Below are positions 11,011 to 21,818 of a stretch of 64,000 nucleotides of DNA, piece after piece. The stretch spans positions 4,390,198 to 4,454,197 of the forward strand of contig NW_009799099.1 of assembly GCF_000213175.1 (NCBI RefSeq). The letters run 5' to 3'. The notes under the pieces were generated by a model. The model searched no databases. It had not been told where the DNA came from and saw only the letters and a program-made list of their open reading frames with translations. The stretch's first letter is position 1. Every line of letters begins with the position of its first letter. The position numbers were made by a program, and so were the translations under genes. This DNA comes from Neurospora tetrasperma FGSC 2508. Lineage: Eukaryota; Ascomycota; Sordariomycetes; Sordariales; Sordariaceae.

Positions 11011-12683
11011 ATGGCGGAGCAAGAACACAACGGAGTCAATGGATTTCATTCCGAGTCCGAGCAGGGAAATCAACCCGTAAATGGTGATGCGAGCGAAGCC
11101 GTCAACGGAAACCCCAGTAATGGTCTCAGAGTGACCATTGAAGAAAGCGCCAGCAGCGACGTCAACGGGGGCTCTCCTATCAACAGCATGGTAACACCCA
11201 TACGACAGAGAATGGAACGCAAAAAGTCCAGTCCCATGATGCCGACGTTCATGGTCTCAGCACCGGGAAAAGTCATTGTGTTTGGAGAGCACGCAGTCGT
11301 TCACGGCAAGGTATGTCGATCAAGCGCCTAGGTCATGGTGATGCTGGAAAAGGGGGTAATAATTCCCAGAGGCTAACGGTTGTTCCTCTTCATCAGGCTG
11401 CGATTGCTGCCGCCATCTCGCTGCGATCTTACCTGCTCGTCAACACGCTTTCCAAGTCCAAGAGAACTGTAACGCTGAAATTCCCTGACATCGACTTCAA
11501 TCATTCGTGGAATATCGACGAGCTCCCATGGAAGATCTTCCAACAACCAGGGAAAAAGAAGTACTACTACAGTCTCGTCACCGAGATTGACCAAGAACTC
11601 GTTGACGCCGTACAACCTTTCCTCGCCGATGTCTCGATAGACAAGCCCGCCGACATTCGCAAGGTGCACCAGAACTCGGCCGGCTCCTTCCTCTACATGT
11701 TCCTTTCCCTTGGCTCGCAGTCGTTTCCTGGCTGCCAGTACACATTGCGCTCGACGATCCCCATTGGAGCCGGCCTGGGCAGCAGCGCGACCATCGCCGT
11801 CTGCCTGTCGGCAGCGCTCTTGCTCCAGCTTCGGACACTGTCCGGTCCTCACCCCGACCAACCTCCCGAGGAGGCCAGGCTACAAATTGAGCGCATCAAC
11901 CGGTGGGCATTTGTCTACGAGATGTTCATTCACGGCAACCCCTCGGGCGTGGACAACACAGTATCAACACAGGGCAAGGCGGTCGTCTTCCAACGGACAG
12001 ACTACAACCAGCCGCCCTCTGTGCGCCCCCTGTGGGACTTCCCTAAGCTCCCGCTGCTCCTCGTGGACACCAGGACGGCCAAGTCAACGGCGCACGAGGT
12101 CGCCAAGGTGGCCACGCTGAAGAAGAAGCACCCGCAGCTGGTGGGTACCATCCTGACGGCCATCGACCAGGTCACGCAAAGCTCTGCGCAGCTCATTGAG
12201 GAACAAGGGTTCAACACGGAGGACGAGGAGAGCCTGAGCAAGGTGGGCGAGATGATGACCATCAACCACGGCCTGCTGGTGTCACTCGGCGTGTCGCACC
12301 CCCGCTTGGAGCGTGTGCGCGAGCTCGTGGACCATGAGGGTATCGGGTGGACGAAACTCACTGGTGCGGGTGGTGGCGGATGCTCGATCACGCTGCTGCG
12401 GCCGGGAGTGCCGCGCGAGAAGCTGGATAAGCTGGAGCAGCGCCTGGACGAGGAGGGGTACTCCAAGTTTGAGACAACACTCGGTAGCGACGGTGTTGGC
12501 GTGCTCTGGCCGGCTGTGCTGAAGAACGGGATGGACGAGGATGAGGAGGGCGGTATGGAGATTGACCTTGAGAAGTTCCTCAGTGCGGGCAGTAACGAGG
12601 CGCTTGAGAAACTTGTCGGTGTACATGGCGACCGGGGTGAGCGGGAGGGCTGGAAGTTCTGGAGGGTTGAGAACCGGGACTAG
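11011..12683 (+). CDS. erg12: Mevalonate kinase
   Basis: Two exons, 11011-11310 and 11397-12683, give 528 residues. The enzyme uses ATP to phosphorylate mevalonate in the pathway to sterols, dolichol and prenyl groups. GHMP-kinase landmarks: FMVSAPGKVIVFGEHAVVHG just before the intron, the glycine-rich ATP loop PIGAGLGSSA at 222-231, GNPSGVDNTVSTQG with the catalytic Asp, and GAGGGGCSITLL near the C-terminus. The first ~78 residues are a low-complexity Asn/Glu/Ser-rich extension (repeated VNG/VNGN motifs), absent from bacterial and animal enzymes, so the protein is longer than the usual 400-450 residues. An internal Met near residue 76 could give a conventional N-terminus. It lies 0.6 kb upstream of the prenyltransferase alpha subunit, same strand. 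Confidence 0.96.
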
Positions 12684-13308
12684 AGAGTGTGGGGGCTGAG
12701 CTGATTTGGGACGTTAATGGAGTCAGTCCCCCATGTCGGTGTGCAGGCAAGGGATGACAGACGGGCATCATGGTGTTGAGGGTCTCTCTCCCCGGACCCC
12801 CCCCCCCCCACGATACCTAAAACGAGCTGGCAAGAGGCAGATCCCTTATTAGACTTCCTCACTTCAGTTGTACATATTGCGCTCTATTCTTGTTGGACGC
12901 GAAGATGGAATGATTACTACGTAATGAGCATTACTTATTTAATGAGGGTGTATATTAGAAGATTAGTGGCGATGAGGTCATGAAGAGGTGAAGTGACGGG
13001 GAAGTAACAAGGGACTGCTTCAACGGCATCTTTCTGGAATAAGTAGAAGGAACGTCAAGAGAAGAAGAAAAATAAGAAAAAAAAGCGGCAAGCGATGTTT
13101 GCAGGTACCAAGGGGATCATGATATCCCGTGCATGTCAAGTATTGTGCTTACTTGCAAGTTGCGATTGTTTTGTTTGATGCGCCACTGGCTTCTGACGTC
13201 CTTCGTCACTTTGTTTGCAATCCGACGACCGCAAATCAATGCGTTCAGCAAGGTCCCCGTTCCGCTTTAAGACCCCACCATTTCCCCCTTAGCAACCACC
13301 TCATAACG
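12684..13308. other. Intergenic between erg12 and ram2
   Basis: The erg12 3' region, a run of 13 C at 12797-12809, an A-rich stretch near 13060-13085, then the ram2 leader. No gene is seen. Confidence 0.55.
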
Positions 13309-15219
13309 ATGCCGCCCAAAGGTAAAGCGGCCACAAAGCCCAAAGCAACCGAAAGTAAGTTTCTTTTTTGGTACTCGACCTCGAAAGATCTTATTTGTCT
13401 TTCTCTCCCTGTTTCTGTTTGCAGCTTATGTGGCTGTTGGTACAATAATTGGAAAGGTAGCTAATCGGGGCGGTCCTCTCCTGTCAAAGCTCCAGCGACT
13501 ACCACCTCCAATCCCACCACGACCAATACTACTAGCCAAACAGCATCGCAACCATCAGAACCTACCACCGTACTCGAACGTAGCCAACAGCGTTTCGAGA
13601 AGACCCGTCCATTCGAAGCTGCCCGTCGGCAACAAGGACTTAGCAGACTCTCCAAAGAAGACCAGAAAGGCTGGATCTGCGACCAGCTCCTACACCTGAC
13701 CAACCGCCTGCCCGCAGCCAGCCGCTCGTGCCTCCTCGGTCCTAAAGCGTCCAAGGAGATCTGGTGGACCGTCAACGGGACTAATTCAATCGTCCGCGGA
13801 CTCAAGCACAAGCCGGAGCCATATACTACCTGGGGCACTGATCGGAACGGCCACGACGTCGGCAGCTACACGATCGAGCGGTTCGACGAGCGATTCAGGA
13901 AGCGGATCGCATTGACAGCGCTCCAAGTGTCGAGCAGAGTATTTCGGGAGAACGTTGAGCGTGAGAAGAGAGGGTTTGTCGACGCAAGGTCCGGACGGGA
14001 GATTATTGTTACGGAAAGAGAGATTGACGAAGAGAAGGTCAGACGAAGCAAGATGGCTGCACTCAAGAAGGATTTGTACGGCGCTATCACGGGGAAGTTG
14101 GCTGAGAGCGTGGAGTGGGAGGATGTGGTTCCTATTCCGCATGAGGAGCCCGAGGGCGCGCTGGCGGCAATCACTTATCCGGCTGAGTATGCTGAGGGTA
14201 TGTTACACACTTCCTTTCTTTCCCCTCCCCATCAATCAGGTCATGATCAAAGCTGATTCTTGTCAACAAAAATAGCAATGTCCTACCTCCGCGCCGTCAT
14301 GACCACAAAGGAGTACTCCCCTCGCTGCCTTCGCCTAACTGAGCACATCATCGCCATGAACCCCGCCCACTACACCGTCTGGCTCTACCGCGCCGCCAAT
14401 ATCTTCGCCCTGGACCTATCCATCCCGGACGAGATCGAGTGGCTGAATGAAGTTGCGCTCGCCAACCTCAAGAACTACCAAATCTGGCACCACCGCCACC
14501 TGCTCGTCGAGCACTATTACCCCACCATCTCTTCCGACCCCGACGCTCTTGCCCAATTCGCCAAACAAGAACGTGACTTCCTCATCGCCATCCTGTCCGA
14601 AGACACCAAGAACTATCACGTCTGGTCGTACCGCTCGTGGCTGGTTGGCAAGCTGGGGATGTGGGAGGACGAGGAAGAACTGAAGTCGATTGAGAAAATG
14701 ATTGATGAGGACGTGCGAAACAACAGTGCTTGGTCGCACCGGTTCGTTTTGGTGTTCTCGAACCCAAAGTATGCGACGCCAGGCAAGGCGGCGACGGAAA
14801 AGGATGAAAAGGTGCCCCAGGAGCTGGTGGATAGAGAGGTGAAGTATGCCCAGAACAAGGTGTATCTGGCGCCGCAGAACCAGAGCCCGTGGAATTACAT
14901 GCGGGGCGTGTTGGTGAAGGGCGGCCAGCCTCTGGCAAGTGTGCAGGGGTTTGTGGAGGAGTTTGTGAATAAGTTGGGTGAAGGGGAGGAGGAGGAAGAG
15001 GTTAAAAGTACGCATGCGTTGGATTTGTTGGCGGAGATTTATGCGGAGAAGAAAGAGAATGAAAAGGCGGATCTGTGTTTGAGGAGGTTGGCGGAAAAGT
15101 GGGATAAGATTCGGGGAGGGTATTGGGAGTGGAGGAGGAAGTGTTTGACACAAAGTGAGACGGAGAAGGCGCCCGGAGAGCAGGTTGAAAAGGCTGAGGA
15201 GGGAATTGCGGCAGCCTAG
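13309..15219 (+). CDS. ram2: Protein farnesyltransferase/geranylgeranyltransferase-I alpha subunit with N-terminal extension
   Basis: Three exons, 13309-13354, 13490-14197 and 14276-15219, give 565 residues. The C-terminal ~360 residues are a standard FTase/GGTase-I alpha subunit: WEDVVPIP, then PPTA helical repeats recognisable as YTVWLYR, YQIWHHR, YHVWSYR, NSAWSHR and QSPWNYMRG. This subunit pairs with separate beta subunits to attach farnesyl or geranylgeranyl to CaaX proteins. Family members are usually 330-380 residues, and an internal Met204 at 14053 would give exactly that. The upstream ~200 residues are open in the same frame without a stop: Thr/Ser-rich first, then a Trp- and charge-rich part (GWICDQLLHLTNRL, KEIWWTVNGTNSIVRG). 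I do not recognise this part. The gene could be a true extension, a fusion, or two overlapping transcription units. Confidence 0.88.
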
Positions 15220-15737
15220 AAGGTTTTGCTGATTTTGAAGAAATGGGTGGCTCTCAAGAAACGGATGATTTTGGCCGAACGGTTCGGACAAGAGTATTGA
15301 AAGCAGTTATAGGGTAGCTCAGTACGATCATATGGTCAAAGGGCATCGGGTAATTTGGTTTATGCAGGGGAGGGTTCCCAAGCCGCTCGCTTTGGTAGTT
15401 GTTCTGTAAAACAATTTGTAGTGAGTATCATTCTTGATGGCTTTTCGAGGTATAATGTATTTTGTGGTATGGGCTTCCCACATGCTCCGCTTCGAGTATG
15501 ATCGTAGCCATCTAACAATCCTTCTCTTTTCCGACCCTGACGCCAAATCCATAAACGCATGTAAACGAAATGAAAAAGAAAAGAAAAAAAAAAAAAAAAA
15601 CGCTGAAGAAAACTCTTGGCTGATGTGAAAATCCAATGAAGCAAATACCTCGGATACATGTCTTCTAGTATCCGCTCCCACACAACCTCATGCTTCTCCC
15701 ATTGTGTTCCCCATCTGTCACACAGAGCCATCCCACC
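15220..15737. other. Non-coding between convergent genes
   Basis: Shared 3' region of ram2 (+) and the mtr2-like gene (-), with an A-rich tract at about 15570-15600. No gene is seen. Confidence 0.6.
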
Positions 15738-16383
15738 TTAATAAGCCCTATAAGTATGACTAGCAACCAAATACCTCTTATGCCCCTTGAACTTGGGCCT
15801 CGTCACATAATCCCAATTCGGCACCAAAACAAAAACATCCGAAAAATGCTGCTTGGGCGGCGTGCCCTTTTCTTTGCCCCCAAAAGTCACACTCCCAGCC
15901 ACCGTGACCACCATCATCAACCGCGCATCCTCCGTCCTCTGCATCATCTTGGCATCCGTAGCAGCCACGATCTCCGCGGGCGCAGCAAACCGGTAATCCT
16001 TGTTGATGACGTGCACGTCGAACCCCTCGACTTCGTACTTGACTTTGCCCTTTTGCTGGGTAAAAGTGATGAGGCGCTGCTGCTCGAGAAGGGCGTCCCA
16101 CTCTTCGGGCGTGGCGACGACTTGGCCGTTGATGCAGATGTCGGCGGGCGGGTGTGAGGCGGCGAGGTACTTGGCGTTGGTGTTGACGTAGCAGGAGGAA
16201 ACGGGTTTGCCGTCGGTGAGTTGGGTGTAGTACCAGTCTGTGAAGGCGCGGGCGGCTGAGGGGCAAAAGGAGTTAGTTTGGGTGAGGTGAGGTGAGAAGA
16301 TGGTAGGAACTCATGGGTGAGTGAGTGGGCGTACCTTCGCCAGAGGAGCGGATGATGGCTTCGTCTTTTGAGATAGTCGCCAT
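15738..16383 (-). CDS. mtr2: NTF2-like mRNA-export factor, Mtr2/p15 type
   Basis: Two exons, 16383-16335 and 16255-15738, give 188 residues. The N-terminus MATISKDEAIIRSSGEAA is followed by AFTDWYYTQL, the helix-plus-tyrosine start of the NTF2 fold. TPEEWDALLEQQR and the closing FVLVPNWD and HKRYLVASHTYRAY segments match the p15/NXT1/Mtr2 group rather than Ran-binding NTF2. In this group the protein pairs with Mex67/NXF1 and carries mRNA through the nuclear pore. At 188 residues it is longer than animal p15 (about 140) and close to fungal Mtr2. Mtr2 is assigned by pattern; another NTF2-like protein remains possible. Confidence 0.75.
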
Positions 16384-17016
16384 CTTGGAGCTGTGGTGTG
16401 AAGAAGTGGATTTGGTTCTGTTCGTTGGCTGCTGTGGCAAGGAATGGGCGACGACAAGGCCGTTTCGCTGGTGGGTGAGTCTCGCTGATGTGCTTCGATG
16501 ACGCTGATTGATGGTGGTGAAGCTGTTCTGATGACTTCACTGGTGGTGAAGCAAGAGTCCGCGCTAGGTCGAATGACTGATATATAGATACTGTCTAGCG
16601 ATTATCTGTCGTTATCGTAGGTATGTTTCGCTGGGGTAGCAATATTTAAGCTGCGCGTCGAGAGTGAGGTTTGGAGGTTGAGGTGTGTAAGGTGCTTTAT
16701 TAAGGAAGTCAAGTGGAAGGTGAGTGAATGTTAAAAGGACGTAGAAGTGGGTCCTAATGAACTCGTTCTGCCTTCTCGCTGGCTGCAGGCCGAGACATGC
16801 TTCACTCACAGAATGCAGGTCGCAAGGTCCCACCTTTCCCGCAACACAGTTTCTTTAGCCTTCTCACATGTAAGCAGAAGTTGTCACTCCATCAGATGTC
16901 TTGTCTTGTAAATGCATTATTATTTGATTATTATGTATTCGTCGTCGTCATCCATACTTTAATGTATAATATCATCCAACGTCAGTCATACCCAAACCCG
17001 AACCCAGTTGTTTTTT
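16384..17016. other. Intergenic, promoter of the mtr2-like gene
   Basis: No gene is supported. It contains the mtr2-like leader and promoter and the 3' region of pga2. Confidence 0.55.
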
Positions 17017-17553
17017 TTAGTCCTTAAGTAGGAACTCCTCAATATCCTTATCCTCCTCTTCCTCCTTGCTCTCCCGCAGTTTGTCCTCCTCGGCCTCGAT
17101 GAGCTTCTTGATGACCATGCGCTGCCTCTTGCGGGCCTTCTTGCCCCAGTCCGCCGCCGAAGACTCTCCGTTTTGCGCCTCGTCGTCTTCCGAGTCGCTG
17201 TCCTCACCAGGAAGACGGACCATGGCCTTTTGTCCGCGCAGCTCGTTGGGGGAGATGGTGCCCCTGAGGGCTTCAGCGGATTCTTCTTCGTGCTTCTTCA
17301 TCTGCGCCTTTCCGCCGAGCTTGATGATGTAGGGGCGCAACAGGGCATCTGTGATGGCGCATTGTCAGCTGCTGTTCTGCTTGAGTTGGTCCTGCGCATT
17401 GCGCTCTTGAAGAAAATGATGCTGCAACTCACAAGCTCCGACAATGATGATCAGGCGAATCCACTTCTCCGCCGTCATGCTGGCAAAAGTGCCCTTGACA
17501 TTGTTGGTGATACGATCACCCAGGACCGTTACAACATTGGCTATTCCGTCCAT
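17017..17553 (-). CDS. pga2: Pga2-type ER membrane/trafficking protein
   Basis: Two exons, 17553-17433 and 17348-17017, give 150 residues. The family (PGA2, processing of GAS1 and ALP) is a small ER/nuclear-envelope protein needed for protein transport in yeast. The N-terminus MDGIANVVTVLGDRITNNVK leads into one membrane segment, EKWIRLIIIVGAYALLRPYI, split by the intron. The cytosolic remainder is highly charged: an acidic cluster LPGEDSDSEDDEAQNG, a basic KKARKRQRMVIKKLIEAEEDKL helix-like stretch, and an acidic tail. Length and topology fit the family well. It is divergent from the CENP-S gene; their start codons are 676 bases apart. Confidence 0.85.
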
Positions 17554-18229
17554 CTTGGTCGGTTTTGTTCGTGCGGGGTTTGGTTGTTATGTGGTGGTTG
17601 TCTTCAGGCTTCTTTGCGCAAAGGGCGGTGGGAGATGCTTTTGCGACAACACGGTAGGCAGAGGTCAAGTCTTGAGGAAACGCCGGATGAAAAGGGTTTC
17701 GCTGTCGACTAATTAAGTATGAAAGGAAAAAGAAGCCTGATTCAAAAAGTATTACAAAGAAGGATCCCGAGATTGCCGGAGTTGAGGAGGAAAGAGAGAA
17801 GAAGAAGAAGAGTCTAGAGTCGTTGTGAAAAGGAGAAGGGAGGAAAAAAAGTGTTGAACGGACACGGCACTTGCGAACTTGCGGACGGGCTGGTGTGCTC
17901 CATAATCCATCTGCGCGAGAAACGTCCACTCGGGACGCCGACGGCACGGGAACTTTGACTGATACGTACAGGTTACATCAACTTCGTTCGGGGAACCCCA
18001 CCGGCGCCGATGGGGTGCACCCAAATGCCCCACTGAGCGTGCCCCTTGGCAGGCACTCACCTTAGTGGGACTAGAGCCGCATTACGTAATCCACTTTACA
18101 GCAAGTGCCAGCCGCAGGGTTACCCCACTACCGACGCGCTCAACGCGTCCCCCCCCCCCCAGCCGAACATCGTTTAAACGGGGATGCATGATCATTGTGT
18201 AAGTGTAAGTATCACTTACATAATCCAGA
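17554..18229. promoter_or_regulatory. Divergent promoter region of pga2 and mhf1
   Basis: A 676-base region between two divergent start codons. It includes a run of 11 C at 18150-18160 and several GC-rich segments. No ORF is supported. Regulatory function is inferred from position. Confidence 0.5.
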
Positions 18230-18680
18230 ATGGCCGACGCCTCGGGTGAAGATGTTCAGGAGGTAAGTGTGTTGATGATTTTTCTATCCGCGAGCTCTAA
18301 CCTCAAATACTGAACAAGAGAAGCGTCTCAAATCAGCCCTGTGGTTCGCCATTAGCAAGATGGTCGACGATGAGTCGCTCCGTCGCAACATGAATGCTAC
18401 TCCTCAGTTCATCGGAGCTCTCACCGAGCTTGTGTGGACTCAAATTGGTACGTTTTCTCTCAGCGCAAGTTGTTTGGTTACTAACTTGTGGGCATCAGAA
18501 AACGTCGCCATCGATTTGGAAACCTTCAGCCAACATGCTGGGCGTACCACCGTTACCACAGATGACGTGCTTCTGCTTGCTAGGCGGAACAGTGACCTTC
18601 AGTCTGTGATCAAGGATTGTGTGGATCGCCTCAAGGCAGCCAAAGTTAAAGAGAAGACGAGGAGTGGGAAACAGAAATAG
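18230..18680 (+). CDS. mhf1: CENP-S/MHF1 histone-fold protein
   Basis: Three exons, 18230-18262, 18321-18447 and 18499-18680, give 113 residues. MADASGEDVQE is followed by KRLKSALWFAISKMVD, then QFIGALTELVWTQIENVAIDLETFSQHAGR and TTVTTDDVLLLARRN. This is the CENP-S/MHF1 histone fold with its conserved TELVW and D-D-V-L-L-L-A-R-R segments. MHF1 pairs with MHF2 (CENP-X), supports the FANCM/Fml1 helicase at stalled forks, and also joins the kinetochore CENP-T-W-S-X assembly. The C-terminal tail is basic (KVKEKTRSGKQK). Length is normal for fungi. Confidence 0.93.
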
Positions 18681-19049
18681 CGGAGAGCCACAATGATAGA
18701 CAAGCCTTGAAGCCTTCAACGATTGCTCGAGGCATGGTGAGTTAAACTATGGGGTCGACGACGCAACGAGAAACGTTACCAAAGGAATCGGCCAGTATGG
18801 TACATGGCTGACGCTACACACGCAATATTGATACCCAGGGCGAGGCATAAAATAGATCTAGGAATGGGCTTCTCACAAGAAAGAAAACTTCATCAACAAT
18901 CACACAATCGGCAAACGGGACACTAGCATTCGATCTATACGTGTATGTGTTTCAAACTTGGTATCACATTATTTCATCCCATATCAGAAAAAATTTACTG
19001 CTACTTTTCCCAGCCGTTCGTTATGCTTCCAAAATTACAAGACAAAAAT
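18681..19049. other. Non-coding between convergent genes
   Basis: Shared 3' region of mhf1 (+) and utp13 (-). No other feature is seen. Confidence 0.6.
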
Positions 19050-21818
19050 CTATGCATCAGCCATAACCAGATCCCCATCCCTCTCCTCAATCGCAGGCGG
19101 TGCCAGACTGTCCATTTCCTGCAGAGTATACTCAACAAGGTAACTTTCATCCACCAGCTCTTCTATGCGCTTATAGTGCCTCTCAGTATACACCCTCAAC
19201 GCGTTGAGCACCTCCTTCAGACTCTTCTGTCCCCTCGCGCCCTTGACCGACAGGTTGGAGAACTTGTTGGCAGGGTAGAGTCGGACGAGTGCCCAGAGGA
19301 TGCGCTGCGCCACGGGCGCCGTGCGCGCATTGGTGTTCCAGTCGCGCAGCCTCAGCAGGAGCAGGAAAATCTGCTCGTCGGAGAGGTTGCCAAGCACCTG
19401 ATCGACGGCCTTGATACCGCAGAGAGAGCCCTCTTCGGGGGCGTTGGTAGTGACCACGTTGGTGAAGATACCCAGGAGACGACCGGGGTGGTTAAGCTGC
19501 AGCGCCAGAATGATAGCGTCACGGTAGGCGCCGGCGTGGATGTAGTTCTCGAGCTGCTGCTCCTGCTCGACAAGCTTGAGGGCGGCCGAGGACGCGGCGG
19601 CATGGGTCTCGGCCGAAGTGTCCTTCCAGAAGGTTACGCGGGAGTCGGAACCACCAGACACAAGCATGTTGGTCTTGGGGTGCACCGTGAGCGTCCAGAG
19701 ACGGTCTTCGTGGTTATCGAGCGTGCACTCGGTCTCACCCAGGTTGGCGTCCCAGACCTTGACGAGGGAGTCGGCGCCCGCAGAGGCAAACTGGATGCGC
19801 TGCTTGGCCTTGGAGGCGGTAGCAGCAGCCTCGTCTTCACCGTCGTCAGCGGCCTTGGGAAGGCGCAGCCAAACCACCTTGAGGACGTTGTGGGAGTGGC
19901 CCTCGAATGTGCGCAGACAGGTGTAGTCCGAGAGGTTCCAAAGCTTAATGGTCTTGTCACCAGAACCGGTCAAGATTACACCCTTACCGGAAACAGCGGT
20001 GCCGGTCTCGCCTTGAATGGCAGGCATGCCCTGAGGCGCGAACCGAACAGTCCAGACACCCCTGCGGTGACCCTTGAGGATACCCACGACTTCTAATGTT
20101 GCGGAATCCCAGATCTTGACCGTCTTGTCTTGTGATGCCGAGGCAAAAAGCTTTCCGTTGGGGCTGATGTCGAGAGCGTTGATATCCTTCTCGTGGGCTA
20201 AGCGACGGAGACTGGTTGAGACGGCTCCCTTTTGTGATGTTCGGGGAATGTCACGCTTCTGAACGAACCGATCCTGGGAACCGGAAATGAGGAATGCGGG
20301 CGGGTGGTCGAGGGGGTTCTTGAACGCCTCCGAGTTTTCGGAAGGTACAGTCTTGGGGAGTGCGACAGCGCCGACGGACTCGATGTGGCCGGTGAAGACT
20401 GCATAGCACTCGAACGAGTTGTTGGCTGGGTCGACCCTCCAGAGGCGAGCTGTGTTATCCTTGGCACCACTAGCAACCCAGTGGCCAGACCAGTCAACAT
20501 CGAGAGACATGACAATATCCTCGTGTCCCTTCAGCAGAGCTACGTCATGACCAAAGTATGCCGCGCCCTCCTCCTCATCGCCCAGCTGGGGCTGCTTATC
20601 CGCCACAGATACAAGTCTAATATCTTCGGAGTTGGTTGCAAGAGCCATGAGAGACTGATCGGGCAAAAGGTAGACAAGGTCGAGAATTTCGTCGTGTGTT
20701 CCCGAAATGCGCCTGAAGGGTTCCAGAGGCTTCGTCGACTTCTTGGTGGCATCGGCGACCGAAGGTGTGCGGTAGAGGGCGAGGGTGAAGTCGGACTGGG
20801 CGCAAACAACAAGGTTCTTGTGGGGAAGAGCAAGGGCTGACACTATCGACTCGGCTTCCGACTTGGCGTCTTGCTTTGCTGTGATTTCTTGGTGTGTGGT
20901 TGTGTCCCATAGCCTAAGAAGGCCACTTGTTCCAGCCGAATACATCAAGCTTCCGTTGTTGAGGAAGCCAACAGCTTCAACGCCCTCATGGCGCAACATG
21001 GGTGTTCCCCTCCATGCTCCCTCCTTCCACAGCCATACTGTCATTGTCTTATCTCTGCTACCGCTGAGAAGGGCATGTAGTTCTGGCGAGTAGTCAAGGC
21101 TTTGTACGTTGGACTCGTGCGCTTCTCTCCTCGAAGTCGGGTCGGCGTAAACGGGGTAGGTCTTGCGTTTGCTAAGGTCAAAGATGCGGATCTTGCCGTC
21201 CTGTGTGCCGTAGGCAAGACGGAACTTTGAAGCGACGCTGTCATCCTGAGCTTGCTCCTCCTCGGCTGTGCTCTTTCGCCTGTTCTTCTTGTTCTTGTTG
21301 CTGGCTTGGTCCTCGAGAGCGGCAATCTCGAAGAAATGGAGGGCAGAGATAAGGACACTCGGGCCGCTAACGGTATGGGTAACGTATCCTCCGACAATGT
21401 CCCAGATTTTGATGGCGCCGTCGGCAGCACCAGTGGCAAGAAGGGTGCTAGTTCGATCGACCGCGAGAACAACGACGGGGGTGGCGTGGGGCTTCGTGGT
21501 GCGTACAAGGGTGGCTTCGATGGAATCGTAATCTGGTGAGACCTTGAGGGAGTATATGCGCATAGTAAGAGAACGAGAGCAGACAATCAGGTGGGAGGCC
21601 GAAGGGGTGATGGTAAGGGTCGAGATGGGCTCTCCATCGCCCTCGATCTCGGCGAGCTGCTTGCCGGTGTTGAGCTCTGTGAGGACGGCCTGCTCGCCGA
21701 GGGTGGTCGCGAGGATCCTAGCGCCATTGTCGAGGGCTACAGAACCTCCTGTGAAAATGGGCTGGATGACATTTTTGACTTCGAAGGTCGTCTTGGTGGT
21801 GGTTTGCCTGTACGCCAT
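19050..21818 (-). CDS. utp13: U3 snoRNP/SSU-processome WD40 protein Utp13 (TBL3)
   Basis: A single exon of 922 residues, typical of Utp13. Two WD40 propellers fill most of the protein; repeats end in GAADGAIKIWD, SGSRDKTMTVWLW, SGAKDNTARLWRV, SASQDKTVKIWDS, TGSGDKTIKLWNL and SAGADSLVKVWDA. The C-terminal ~150 residues form the Utp13 helical domain (DEQIFLLLLRLRDWNTNAR, ILWALVRLYPANKF). A low-complexity acidic/basic insert (NKKNRRKSTAEEEQAQDD) sits between early repeats. Utp13 is part of the UtpB complex, which binds U3 snoRNP and the 5' end of pre-18S rRNA in the nucleolus. The absence of introns over 2.8 kb is unusual for this window. Confidence 0.96.
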   Translation of the reverse strand: MAYRQTTTKTTFEVKNVIQPIFTGGSVALDNGARILATTLGEQAVLTELNTGKQLAEIEGDGEPISTLTITPSASHLIVCSRSLTMRIYSLKVSPDYDSIEATLVRTTKPHATPVVVLAVDRTSTLLATGAADGAIKIWDIVGGYVTHTVSGPSVLISALHFFEIAALEDQASNKNKKNRRKSTAEEEQAQDDSVASKFRLAYGTQDGKIRIFDLSKRKTYPVYADPTSRREAHESNVQSLDYSPELHALLSGSRDKTMTVWLWKEGAWRGTPMLRHEGVEAVGFLNNGSLMYSAGTSGLLRLWDTTTHQEITAKQDAKSEAESIVSALALPHKNLVVCAQSDFTLALYRTPSVADATKKSTKPLEPFRRISGTHDEILDLVYLLPDQSLMALATNSEDIRLVSVADKQPQLGDEEEGAAYFGHDVALLKGHEDIVMSLDVDWSGHWVASGAKDNTARLWRVDPANNSFECYAVFTGHIESVGAVALPKTVPSENSEAFKNPLDHPPAFLISGSQDRFVQKRDIPRTSQKGAVSTSLRRLAHEKDINALDISPNGKLFASASQDKTVKIWDSATLEVVGILKGHRRGVWTVRFAPQGMPAIQGETGTAVSGKGVILTGSGDKTIKLWNLSDYTCLRTFEGHSHNVLKVVWLRLPKAADDGEDEAAATASKAKQRIQFASAGADSLVKVWDANLGETECTLDNHEDRLWTLTVHPKTNMLVSGGSDSRVTFWKDTSAETHAAASSAALKLVEQEQQLENYIHAGAYRDAIILALQLNHPGRLLGIFTNVVTTNAPEEGSLCGIKAVDQVLGNLSDEQIFLLLLRLRDWNTNARTAPVAQRILWALVRLYPANKFSNLSVKGARGQKSLKEVLNALRVYTERHYKRIEELVDESYLVEYTLQEMDSLAPPAIEERDGDLVMADA

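Noticed and set aside
10842-11087. Frame overlapping the erg12 start, possible uORF
   Set aside because: It begins at TTG, not ATG, so uORF control is unsupported.
15738-15780. A possible extra 3' intron in the mtr2-like gene (GTATTT donor at the HKR codons)
   Set aside because: Uninterrupted reading gives YLVASHTYRAY, which fits the expected C-terminal strand of the family.
15944-16540. 198-codon minus-strand ORF over the mtr2-like gene
   Set aside because: It is a Pro/Ser/Thr-rich shadow frame that reads through the intron; the NTF2-fold frame is the real one.
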